DNA from: an uncultured Flavobacteriales bacterium | GTDB lineage: Bacteria > Bacteroidota > Bacteroidia > Flavobacteriales_D > Parvicellaceae | Length of the DNA: 64,000 bases | Reading direction: 5' to 3' | Assembly (NCBI GenBank): GCA_913030835.1 | Contig: CAJWDP010000004.1 | Span: forward strand, 1-64,000 | Shown here: piece by piece, positions 8,949 to 16,691 of the stretch | How positions within the stretch are numbered: position 1 is the first letter of the stretch | Layout: the number at the start of each line of letters is the position of its first letter | Program-made: the position numbers and the translations under genes | Notes under the pieces: generated by a model | Databases searched by the model: none | What the model was told of the DNA's origin: nothing | What the model saw: only the letters and a program-made list of their open reading frames with translations

Positions 8949-10012
8949 GGGTCTTTATCGGAGCAGAAAATATCATATCCCCCTTGGGCAGCACAGCAGA
9001 AGATTGTTTCACCAATGTGATTGAGGGACGAACAGGGATTAAAGAGTATTGGATTAACAAGGAGAAATACAGCATTTCCAAAATAGATAGAGACAATTAT
9101 TCATTTGATGGTTCATTTTGGCAGTACTTATTAAAGGCTTCAATTGATGAAAGTCTGAAAAAAGTGAATCAGCAGAAAAATCTAATCTATGTAGTCAGCT
9201 CCGCGAAAGGTGAAATCGACAAAATTGATAGATCTATAGAGGAATTTGGATTAAGCTATTCCGTGAAGTCAGTTCTTGGTAATGATGCCAATTTCTATTG
9301 TGTATCAAATGCATGTATTTCGGGTTTGCTTGCAATTAATTTAGCATACGACCTCATCCAATCGGGAAGCGCCAATACGGTTGTTGTTTCAGGAATCGAT
9401 TTGGTCTCAGATTTTGTAATAGCCGGGTTTAAGTCATTATTCGCTTTGGATGAGGATCGATGTAAACCATATGATAAGCAAAGAAAGGGTTTGAACCTGG
9501 GCGAAGCGGTTGGTACTTGTATATTGTCAAATGATATTAGTATTTACAAAGAAGCACCTCTGCAATATTTAGGTGGCTTTTCAAACAACGATGCGAATCA
9601 CATTTCAGGTCCAAGTAGAACGGGAGAGGGGCTCAAGAAGTCGGTGCAACGGGCATTGTCGGTATCTGATCTAAAACCTGATTTCATCAGTGCGCACGGA
9701 ACAGCTACGAACTACAACGATGGAATGGAGGCGCAAGCCTTTCATAGCCTTGGCTTGCATGACATACCAATTAATAGTCTGAAATCGTATTTCGGCCATA
9801 CACTAGGCGCTGCAGGAACGATAGAAACGATCATATCAATGCAGGGGTTGAGGAGAAATATAGCGCCAGGTACATTGGGTTTCCAACGACTCGGAACAGA
9901 GAAGTCAATACGAGTCCATTCTGATTGTATTAAGGGTGATTTCACCTCTTTTTTAAAGACTTGTTCAGGTTTTGGTGGAGGTAATGCAGCCGGAATGATT
10001 AAAAAATTATGA
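8945..10012 (+). CDS. Beta-ketoacyl-ACP synthase, short form, complete triad
   Basis: Ketosynthase of 355 residues, about 50 shorter than FabF mainly in the N-terminal half. The triad is intact: Cys124 in SNACISG, His251 in SAHGTAT and His285 in SYFGHTLGAAG. CSGFGGGN is the C-terminal loop. The GTG start overlaps the thioesterase TGA (GTGA), so coupled translation is likely. It is the second of three complete condensing enzymes and could be specific for starter or early elongation; this cannot be told from sequence. Confidence 0.87.
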   Translation: MRVFIGAENIISPLGSTAEDCFTNVIEGRTGIKEYWINKEKYSISKIDRDNYSFDGSFWQYLLKASIDESLKKVNQQKNLIYVVSSAKGEIDKIDRSIEEFGLSYSVKSVLGNDANFYCVSNACISGLLAINLAYDLIQSGSANTVVVSGIDLVSDFVIAGFKSLFALDEDRCKPYDKQRKGLNLGEAVGTCILSNDISIYKEAPLQYLGGFSNNDANHISGPSRTGEGLKKSVQRALSVSDLKPDFISAHGTATNYNDGMEAQAFHSLGLHDIPINSLKSYFGHTLGAAGTIETIISMQGLRRNIAPGTLGFQRLGTEKSIRVHSDCIKGDFTSFLKTCSGFGGGNAAGMIKKL

Positions 10013-10632
10013 GCCAAGTCGTTATAAATCATGCACTTTACCTTGGGCCCGACCAGCTCTATTGGGACGAAGAGAAGAATCTTGATCTGAGAGGAGCAAC
10101 ACTAACAGAACGCCTGGATTTTATTTATGAAAATCAAATCAAAAGCTATCCAAAATATTACAGGATGGACGGTATGGCAAAGCTGGTTTTTATCCTTGGA
10201 GAACTCATGTGTCAGCGTAGCAATATTTGTAAAGAAACAGAAGGTTCAGAAATTGCATTTGTTATGTTGAATGCGTCGGGCAGTTATCCTTCTGATTCGA
10301 TACACGGTGATTTGATCCGAAAAGGATTTGATCGCTCAAGTCCTGCCAATTTTGTTTATACCTTGCCCAATGTTGGTATGGGTGAGGTATGCATCAAACA
10401 GAAAATTACCGGAGAAGGAATGTTCTTAATCGAGGAAAAATTTTCTGCTACACGTATTTGGGATTTGGCAAATCTATTTTTGACTCAGAGAAAATGCAAG
10501 GCCATACTCATTGGTTGGGCCGAACCTACACAGAATGATGGAAATTGTATATTTTTGATGACCGAACGCGATAGTGGATTAAATCGGTTAAATACTGAAC
10601 AAAACATACTTAAACTTTGTAACAATGAATAG
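10009..10632 (+). CDS. Ketosynthase-fold fragment protein without active-site Cys
   Basis: A 207-residue protein that I recognise only by fold. The segment SPANFVYTLPNVGMGEVC and the following KITGEG resemble the stretch before the nucleophile elbow of the beta-ketoacyl synthase N-terminal (ketoacyl-synt_2) family. Where Cys should follow, it has FLIEEKFS, and no HGTAT or GHTLGA motif is present. It is therefore a non-catalytic half-ketosynthase, perhaps a structural partner or chain-length factor. Its ATGA overlap with the ketosynthase before it and the seven-base overlap with the ACP after it support a role in the same complex. It is not a decaying gene, because the frame is clean and coupled on both sides. 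Confidence 0.7.
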   Translation: MSQVVINHALYLGPDQLYWDEEKNLDLRGATLTERLDFIYENQIKSYPKYYRMDGMAKLVFILGELMCQRSNICKETEGSEIAFVMLNASGSYPSDSIHGDLIRKGFDRSSPANFVYTLPNVGMGEVCIKQKITGEGMFLIEEKFSATRIWDLANLFLTQRKCKAILIGWAEPTQNDGNCIFLMTERDSGLNRLNTEQNILKLCNNE

Positions 10633-10879
10633 CGAACAAAAAGACCTTTTGAAAGGTCATATTATAGAATACTTGAGCTTGGAAGATGTCGAAAAGAATG
10701 AGATTGAAGATGGAGCTCCATTATTTGGGGACGGACTCGGGCTTGATTCTATAGATGCGTTGGAGCTAATCGTAATGATTGAAAGAGAGTACGGGGTTAA
10801 AATTGCGGATCCTTCAAAAGGAAAGGAAATCTTGTATTCGGTTGATACTATTGCTAACTACATTGACTCAAATAAATAG
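10625..10879 (+). CDS. Second acyl carrier protein
   Basis: An 84-residue carrier protein with the phosphopantetheine serine at position 42 in GLDSIDALEL. It differs clearly from the ACP at 7027 (LGLDSID against LELDSLD, and different flanks), so it is not a recent duplicate. Its place between the half-ketosynthase and a complete ketosynthase suggests it is the carrier for that ketosynthase set. The start lies inside the preceding gene, and the next gene's GTG directly follows its TAG stop. Confidence 0.93.
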   Translation: MNSEQKDLLKGHIIEYLSLEDVEKNEIEDGAPLFGDGLGLDSIDALELIVMIEREYGVKIADPSKGKEILYSVDTIANYIDSNK

Positions 10880-12052
10880 GTGGAGATTTTCATTACCGGA
10901 AGGGGTGTAATAAGTGCATTGGGAAGAGATACTGAGGAGAATTTTAAAGCTCTTCGAAATCAAAGCACTGGGATTCGGCTAGGATCATACGCAGACTATC
11001 CGGACAAATATTTAGGTACGGTAAGTCAATCTTCTGAAGAGCTTTCCGATTTTCATTCCTTGAAAAATGGTTATAGCAGAACAGCTTTGCTTGGTCTTAC
11101 GGCAGCGAAAGAAGCCTGGGGAGGGTTAGAAGCGTCGGATTCGTGCAAGACAGGAGTGATAAGTGGAAATAGTGTCGGAGGGATGGATCGAACAGAAAAA
11201 CACATCATTAACCTGATCAATACCGGAGAGAATGGCGACATTCGATCCATCTTGTCGCATCCATGTGGTTATTCTACCAGTTTAATCTCTAGGATTATAC
11301 CTAATTGTAGCTATGCCAATACGATTTCTACAGCGTGCAGCTCTGGAGCAAATGCCATTTTACAAGCAGCTAAACTGATGCAGCATGGGAAATTGGATCG
11401 TGTTCTTGCCGGAGGTACGGACGGCCTGTCAAATTTCACGGTGCAGGGGTTTTCTTCTTTGATGATCTTTGATGCTGTACAATGTAGGCCATTTGATGCC
11501 AATAGAGCAGGTCTTAATTTAGGAGAAGGAGCAGCATACCTGCTATTAGAGAATGAAAAAAGTTTGCGGGAATCGGGGAATACTCCGCTGGCTAAACTTG
11601 CAGGCTTTGGAATAGCCAATGATTCATTTCACCAAACAGCATTAAGCCCTACAGGTAAGGGTGCAGTTCTGGCCATGAGTCAGGCATTGAATAGGTCTCA
11701 ACTCAATGCTGAGGAGATTGACTACATCAATACCCACGGTACGGCTACTGAGAATAATGATGAAGTGGAGCTTACTGCCATACAAACCATTTTTGAAGAG
11801 AATGTGCCTCACTTTTCTTCAACCAAGTCATACACGGGGCATACACTGGGCGCTTCAGGGGCTATTGAGGCGGTGTATTCATTACTAGCGGTAAATAATA
11901 ATTGTGTTTTTCCTTCATTGAATATCAAAGAGGATATGAATCATGATTATCCCGCCTTGAAAGAGGTCATTGATCAGGAGGTTACAAATGTTTTGACAAA
12001 CTCGTTCGGCTTTGGAGGAAATCAAACCACTTTAATTGTTAGCGAGTGTTGA
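10880..12052 (+). CDS. Beta-ketoacyl-ACP synthase, complete triad
   Basis: Third complete condensing enzyme, 390 residues, with Cys153 in STACSSGANA, His286 in NTHGTATENN and His321 in KSYTGHTLGASGA. NSFGFGGN is the C-terminal loop. The GTG start follows the ACP stop with no gap. The gene overlaps the Cys-only ketosynthase-like protein downstream, an arrangement like the KS plus chain-length-factor pairs of type II polyketide and aryl-polyene systems. The likely role is iterative elongation of the polyene in a heterodimer with the next gene product (inference). Confidence 0.88.
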   Translation: MEIFITGRGVISALGRDTEENFKALRNQSTGIRLGSYADYPDKYLGTVSQSSEELSDFHSLKNGYSRTALLGLTAAKEAWGGLEASDSCKTGVISGNSVGGMDRTEKHIINLINTGENGDIRSILSHPCGYSTSLISRIIPNCSYANTISTACSSGANAILQAAKLMQHGKLDRVLAGGTDGLSNFTVQGFSSLMIFDAVQCRPFDANRAGLNLGEGAAYLLLENEKSLRESGNTPLAKLAGFGIANDSFHQTALSPTGKGAVLAMSQALNRSQLNAEEIDYINTHGTATENNDEVELTAIQTIFEENVPHFSSTKSYTGHTLGASGAIEAVYSLLAVNNNCVFPSLNIKEDMNHDYPALKEVIDQEVTNVLTNSFGFGGNQTTLIVSEC

Positions 12053-12972
12053 AGCTGAAGTACATAAATACTTTTTCTGGAATTAATGTTCAGAATTCCG
12101 ATCCTAAGCGCCAAGATTGGTTGGACATATTAAATGATGAAGTTGGGGAAATTACTTTTCCAGATTTCAAAAAGTACATTGAGCCAAGAAAGCTGAGGCG
12201 AATGAGTAAGCTACTGAGAATGACGGTAAGCTGTGCAAATTGTTGTGTCGAGAACATGAAAGGCTTTGAACTGAGAGGTATTATTGTTGCCACAGGTCTT
12301 GGTTGTCTTGACGATACAAGAAAATTTCTCGTTGAATATTCTCAGAACAATTCTGCTTCTCCTACCGCCTTTATTCACTCGACGCACAATACAATAGCCG
12401 GTCAGCTGGGATTACTTTTGCAGAGTCATTCATACAACATTACGCACGCGAATACCGGGGCATGTTTTGAAAATGCTTTAATGGATGCGTCTCTGGAAGA
12501 CCATAACACGAATGAGTGGGTGCTTTTAGGTGGAGTTGATGAGCAAATAGATTGGTTGGATAAACTCAAAATACAATTGGAAGATTTTAGCAGCCTAAAT
12601 TTAGGATCCGGCTGTACTTTTCTTGCATTATCGGCTACTAAGACAAATGGTGCGGTAGCACTTCAGGATGTTGATTCCTTCCTTTTATCCAATGAAATTT
12701 CGGCGAAAAATCGAATACTACAATTCCTAGAACAAAATAACATAACTGCCGGGAGCCTCGACCTTATTCTAACCAACCAGGAGATTGACATTCCGGACTA
12801 TGGAGAGGTGGAGCAGATCAACTATCAATCCTATTGTGGATCTTATTTTACGAACTCTACTTTTGGAATTGAGTTTGCCATTCAGAGAATAAGATCAGGA
12901 GATAAAAATGTTCTGATAATTAATCATCATGAGGAAAAGCAAATAGGGTTAACTTTGCTTGGTGATGCGTGA
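12046..12972 (+). CDS. Ketosynthase-like protein, chain-length-factor type
   Basis: A 308-residue protein of the ketoacyl-synt_2 kind. HSTHNTIAGQ (111-120) and NTGACFENAL match the region around the nucleophile elbow. Cys140 sits where the catalytic residue would be, but neither triad histidine motif (HGT.T, GHTLGA) can be found. It therefore probably cannot decarboxylate malonyl-ACP and is best seen as the partner of the preceding ketosynthase. GTG at 12046 and TTG at 12049 are both possible starts; the TTG would give a TTGA overlap. A cluster CCANCC-type Cys motif lies at 63-67. Confidence 0.75.
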   Translation: MLKLKYINTFSGINVQNSDPKRQDWLDILNDEVGEITFPDFKKYIEPRKLRRMSKLLRMTVSCANCCVENMKGFELRGIIVATGLGCLDDTRKFLVEYSQNNSASPTAFIHSTHNTIAGQLGLLLQSHSYNITHANTGACFENALMDASLEDHNTNEWVLLGGVDEQIDWLDKLKIQLEDFSSLNLGSGCTFLALSATKTNGAVALQDVDSFLLSNEISAKNRILQFLEQNNITAGSLDLILTNQEIDIPDYGEVEQINYQSYCGSYFTNSTFGIEFAIQRIRSGDKNVLIINHHEEKQIGLTLLGDA

Positions 12973-13699
12973 AGCGGTTTACATCATTGTCTTGGCCTTT
13001 TTGATATGTATTGCAATAACCTCTATTCTATTTGAACAATTTTATTTAGGGGTAATTTTAGCTTCAATAACAGCAATATATATTGCTTTTCTAGCATGGG
13101 CAAGCGCAAATATCAGGTCAGGTGTTTTTCTAAAATCAATTTCGTCTGTGCAGAAAGGCGAGCTGGCAATTACCTTTGATGACGGCCCCTGTGAACAAAC
13201 GATTGAATTTTTGGATCTTCTGAAGAAACACAATGTTCGGGCAACGTTTTTTTTGATCGGGAAAAACATAAAAGGGAAGGAAGCAGTGGTGCAGAGAATA
13301 GTTTCTGAGGGACATGAAATTGGAAGCCATTCGTATGAACACAATTATACTTTTGCTGTGAAATCTGTAAGAAAAATAGAAAAGGATTTGTTGAAGTGTT
13401 CCGAAGAGATTGAAAAGATTACCGGCAAAAAGCCCCATCTTTTTAGGCCTCCGTTCGGAGTCACAACGCCAAGATTAGCACGGGCAGTGCGTAATTTAGG
13501 TATGGAATCCATAGGATGGACCATTCGATCTAACGATGGGGTAGAAAAAGATTCTTCGAGAATTGAAAAAAACCTGAATCGTAAAGAAATTGATGGATCG
13601 GTTGTTTTATTTCATGATACAAATAGAAATAGTCTGGAACCATTGAAGAACTTAATTGTCAAATCTCGAGATTTAGGCATAGAACTTGTCACTCTGTAG
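12965..13699 (+). CDS. Membrane-anchored polysaccharide deacetylase-family protein
   Basis: NodB-fold hydrolase preceded by two hydrophobic segments (about 5-22 and 27-47). All carbohydrate esterase 4 motifs are present: ITFDDGP, HEIGSHSYEH with two metal-binding histidines, RPPFG, and LFHDT near the C-terminus. An active deacylase facing the periplasm is therefore likely, though the substrate in a pigment operon is unknown. Relatives occur in flexirubin clusters. TTG (12959) and GTG (12962) lie just upstream in frame; the ATG at 12965 is preferred and overlaps the previous stop by eight bases. Confidence 0.85.
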   Translation: MREAVYIIVLAFLICIAITSILFEQFYLGVILASITAIYIAFLAWASANIRSGVFLKSISSVQKGELAITFDDGPCEQTIEFLDLLKKHNVRATFFLIGKNIKGKEAVVQRIVSEGHEIGSHSYEHNYTFAVKSVRKIEKDLLKCSEEIEKITGKKPHLFRPPFGVTTPRLARAVRNLGMESIGWTIRSNDGVEKDSSRIEKNLNRKEIDGSVVLFHDTNRNSLEPLKNLIVKSRDLGIELVTL

Positions 13700-13709
13700 C
13701 CTACAGGCA

Positions 13710-14327
13710 ATGAATATGTGTAGACTTATAACGCTAATCGTAATCTGCATATCCTTTAATGGATATGGTCAGGTAATGAGTGCGTCTCAGCAAGATTCAG
13801 TAATGAAGCTGATCGACCGAAGAATTCATGCTACGAAAACATTGAGTATGGAATTCAGAATGGTCCGGTCTCTATCGGCAATGACTATGGCTCTTGAGCA
13901 AAATGGAACAATTTATTTTCAGCATTCCGATAAACTTCGTTACGTTTTAGATGGGTCAGACCCATGGATTATGGTAGTAAACGGGTCAAGCGTATTCGTA
14001 AAAGATGGGGACAAACCCATTCAAAAACGTGGGAAAGGAATGAGCAAATTGAAAGACTTTATTGTGAGCAGTCTCAACGGGGATACATTTCGAAATAATG
14101 ATTTTTCGAAATCCTTTTTTGCAACAGGTCAAGCAATTACAATTACCTTAACACCAAAGCCGACTCAGCTCAAAAAATACATGAAGGAAATACGAGTTCA
14201 GCTGGACAATCAGCACAATGTAACCGACTTTGTCCTGGTACAACCTAATGGAGACAGTACGCAATATATATTTAGTAATTTGAAGAGAAATACTAAATTG
14301 GAACCGAAGCTATTTCAATTACAATGA
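13710..14327 (+). CDS. LolA-like outer-membrane lipoprotein carrier protein
   Basis: A secreted protein of about 205 residues with a signal peptide ending at NGYG and Gln at +1. The rest shows the LolA/LolB beta-fold pattern: an N-terminal helix, then strands with YFQHSDKLRYVL and PWIMVVNG. Aryl-polyene and flexirubin clusters usually carry such a gene, thought to ferry the hydrophobic pigment across the periplasm with the MMPL exporter. An in-frame TTG lies 24 bases upstream, but the ATG at 13710 puts the signal peptide at the N-terminus. It overlaps the next gene by ATGA. Confidence 0.82.
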   Translation: MNMCRLITLIVICISFNGYGQVMSASQQDSVMKLIDRRIHATKTLSMEFRMVRSLSAMTMALEQNGTIYFQHSDKLRYVLDGSDPWIMVVNGSSVFVKDGDKPIQKRGKGMSKLKDFIVSSLNGDTFRNNDFSKSFFATGQAITITLTPKPTQLKKYMKEIRVQLDNQHNVTDFVLVQPNGDSTQYIFSNLKRNTKLEPKLFQLQ

Positions 14328-14683
14328 AAAATTCAAGATCATTTTATCAGAGCAGAGGAATAACCAAAACGGAGTCGGGCATAGAAGCGGAATTACTTTT
14401 TGATGCAGGGCATGATCTTTATCGGGGTCATTTCCCGAACAATCCGATCACACCGGGGGTCTGCTTAATTCAATCGTTGAATGACCTCATTGAAGGTGAA
14501 TACCAGGGTAAGCAGATAGCTGAGATACGAAAATGTAAGTTTACTGCCATCCATAATCCAAATGAAGTGCCTGTAGTAACCGCAAAATTGAAAGTCGTGG
14601 AATTAGAGTATGGAATAAGGGTTTCAGGGGATGTTTCTGATTCAAATCAAACGTTTTTGAAATATCAGGCCACTTTTAAATAG
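14324..14683 (+). CDS. Hotdog 3-hydroxyacyl-ACP dehydratase, ApeI-like
   Basis: A 119-residue hotdog protein with the FabZ histidine loop RGHFPNNPITPGV. His36 aligns with the catalytic His. Fourteen residues on, where FabZ has its catalytic Glu, this protein has Gln50 (PGVCLIQSL). By itself it may therefore be weak or inactive. It resembles the ApeI type of aryl-polyene clusters and may work with the ApeP-like protein at 8117, which keeps the Glu but lacks the GHFP loop. It overlaps the LolA-like gene by ATGA and is followed at once by the glycosyltransferase. Confidence 0.82.
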   Translation: MKNSRSFYQSRGITKTESGIEAELLFDAGHDLYRGHFPNNPITPGVCLIQSLNDLIEGEYQGKQIAEIRKCKFTAIHNPNEVPVVTAKLKVVELEYGIRVSGDVSDSNQTFLKYQATFK

Positions 14684-15403
14684 TTGAATGTTTGTGTAAT
14701 TATACCAACCTACAATAATGCTCCAAAACTAAAAGGAGTAATCCAGGGTGTTCTGAAACATTCCTTACCGGTAATAGTTGTGAACGACGGCTCCACGGAT
14801 GGAACGGAGGACATTTTAGCTGAATTTGCAGCAGCATTGGACATTATAGAGTATGAACAGAATCGAGGAAAAGGTTTTGCTTTGTTGAAAGGATTTGAGC
14901 GAGCTAATTCCTTAGGTATTGAAGCTGCTATTACGATTGATTCTGACGGACAGCACGACCCTTGTGATATTAAAGATCTTCTTGAAGTACACAAAAATCA
15001 CCCAAACAAAATTCTTATGGGATCAAGAGACCTGGAGGCGGCAGGGGCCCCGGGAAAAAGTTCTTTTGGAAACAAGTTCAGTAACTTTTGGTTCTGGGTG
15101 GAAACGGGGATCAGGCTACCCGATACACAAACGGGGTTCAGATTATATCCTGTGAAGCCAGTTTGTCGTTTCAAGTACATCACAAACCGATTTGGATTTG
15201 AGATCGAATCAATTGTTAAATTGGCATGGAGTGGGGTAGAATTTATACCGGTGCATATTGGAGTGAGCTATCCAGAGGATCGAATTACCCACTTTAGACC
15301 AATCAAAGACTTTGCAAGGATCAGTGCGTTAAATACTTGGTTGGTTACGTTGGCGGTATTGTACCATATTCCCAAAAGATTGTTTAAAAGGAGATCAGCT
15401 TGA
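14684..15403 (+). CDS. Glycosyltransferase family 2, DPM-synthase-like
   Basis: A 239-residue GT-A enzyme with IPTYNNA at the N-terminus, VVNDGSTDGT (nucleotide binding) and ITIDSDGQHDP supplying the metal-binding Asp pair. It has no obvious multi-span membrane domain; only a mildly hydrophobic stretch lies near the C-terminus. The start is TTG directly after the TAG of the previous gene; no in-frame ATG is near. Related genes are constant members of flexirubin clusters, with unproven function, possibly head-group glycosylation. It ends the plus-strand operon, 17 bases from the converging ligase gene, with no clear terminator between. Confidence 0.85.
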   Translation: MNVCVIIPTYNNAPKLKGVIQGVLKHSLPVIVVNDGSTDGTEDILAEFAAALDIIEYEQNRGKGFALLKGFERANSLGIEAAITIDSDGQHDPCDIKDLLEVHKNHPNKILMGSRDLEAAGAPGKSSFGNKFSNFWFWVETGIRLPDTQTGFRLYPVKPVCRFKYITNRFGFEIESIVKLAWSGVEFIPVHIGVSYPEDRITHFRPIKDFARISALNTWLVTLAVLYHIPKRLFKRRSA

Positions 15404-15419
15404 ACCAGCATAGAATAGA

Positions 15420-16691
15420 TTACAAGTTTGAGATTAGATCCTTTGCTTTTTGATTCGATCTTGCGTCTATGACCAGCTGAGGCTTCCTTAAATTTTTGCC
15501 GTAAATCAAATGGTTAATTTTATCTGAGGAGACTTTTTTTATTTGAGGAGTTACAGAAAAATTTTGCTTAAATGCATCCAGAAGTTTTGTTTGGTCCGTG
15601 TTTAAATCGCAAAGGAGCTCAACGAGGTCATTTCCTTCATGATCAGTAAGTATTGTAATTACATAGGGCCATATATTTTCATGTGTCAGAAAGTTTTGTA
15701 AAGACCTTGGATAGAGCGTGGTTCCTTTGTATTTAATTCGATGATCTTTCCTGCCAATTACCGGGCCCAGTCTCAATGATGTTCTTTTACATGAGCAGGC
15801 CGTCCTGTAAACGTGGCATATATCCCCTGTTTTGTAACGAATCAATGGCATAGCTTCCACACCGAGTGTAGTTACAACCACTTCACCTGATTCTCCTTCC
15901 TGCACTTGGTTGCCTTCTTCATCTACCACTTCTGTATAAATCAATTCCGATTGCTCATGACATCCATTTTGAGCAAAACATTCTGTGTAGGCCGTACTCA
16001 TTTCAGTGCTTGCGTATGTGGAATACAGTTGAACCTCCCAGTTATCGGTAATTCTTTTGTGTAGCGTATTCGGTTGCAATTCTGGAGTTCGAATGGGCTC
16101 ACCGATGCATACAATTGCTTTTACAGAAGTTTGCTGGTAGTTAATATTTAGTTTCTTGGCCTCTGCTATCAATGAAGGTATAAAGGAGGGAATTGCGATT
16201 AAATAGGTTGGTTTATATTTTAAAATAGCCTCCCATTGTGATTTCAGGGATCCCGGTCCGGTGCGAACAATTCCAGCTCCCAACTTTTTTATTCCCTCAT
16301 AATAGGCTAACCCTGCCATGAACTGCCGGTTCATTGTCGTCATCAACTGAAAACGATCTTCATTTGAAGCCCCAGCTAAACTCAATGAACCTGCCTCATT
16401 TGTTGCTAGCCGGTTCACATCGTTGCGGGAAAGGTAAAAAGAAATGGGATCTCCTGTAGTACCCGAAGTTGTGGTGATGTCAAACACGGATGACTCTTCA
16501 ATTGCCAGAAAATCTTGGTTTCTTGCAGTAAGATCGGATTTTTGAGTAAAAGGGATGCGCTCAAAAGAATCAGGAGAAAATGAAGTTAGGTCAATAGAAT
16601 ACTCTTCAAAAAGGTCACGGTAAAACCTAGAGTTTTCTTGCGCGTAATCCAATGCATCTTTTAATTTTTCCAACATAGAATTTATTTGCAT
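15420..16691 (-). CDS. PaaK-like adenylate-forming ligase
   Basis: A 423-residue member of the phenylacetate-CoA ligase class of ANL enzymes. TTTSGTTGDP (73-82) is the P-loop, followed by YASTEMSTAY and, near residue 290, RYKTGDICHV with a CSCK cysteine pair. IGRKDHRIKYKG marks the C-terminal domain hinge. In the pigment pathway it would adenylate 4-coumarate or a related aryl acid and load it on CoA or ACP; this is inferred from position beside the lyase operon. Its ATG lies inside the 3' end of the C45 gene (10-base overlap), so both are one transcription unit. Confidence 0.83.
   Translation of the reverse strand: MQINSMLEKLKDALDYAQENSRFYRDLFEEYSIDLTSFSPDSFERIPFTQKSDLTARNQDFLAIEESSVFDITTTSGTTGDPISFYLSRNDVNRLATNEAGSLSLAGASNEDRFQLMTTMNRQFMAGLAYYEGIKKLGAGIVRTGPGSLKSQWEAILKYKPTYLIAIPSFIPSLIAEAKKLNINYQQTSVKAIVCIGEPIRTPELQPNTLHKRITDNWEVQLYSTYASTEMSTAYTECFAQNGCHEQSELIYTEVVDEEGNQVQEGESGEVVVTTLGVEAMPLIRYKTGDICHVYRTACSCKRTSLRLGPVIGRKDHRIKYKGTTLYPRSLQNFLTHENIWPYVITILTDHEGNDLVELLCDLNTDQTKLLDAFKQNFSVTPQIKKVSSDKINHLIYGKNLRKPQLVIDARSNQKAKDLISNL

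Noticed and set aside
10009-10632. Pseudogene of a ketosynthase
   Set aside because: The frame has no stop or shift and overlaps both neighbours by a few bases, as living operon genes do; a non-catalytic partner is more likely.
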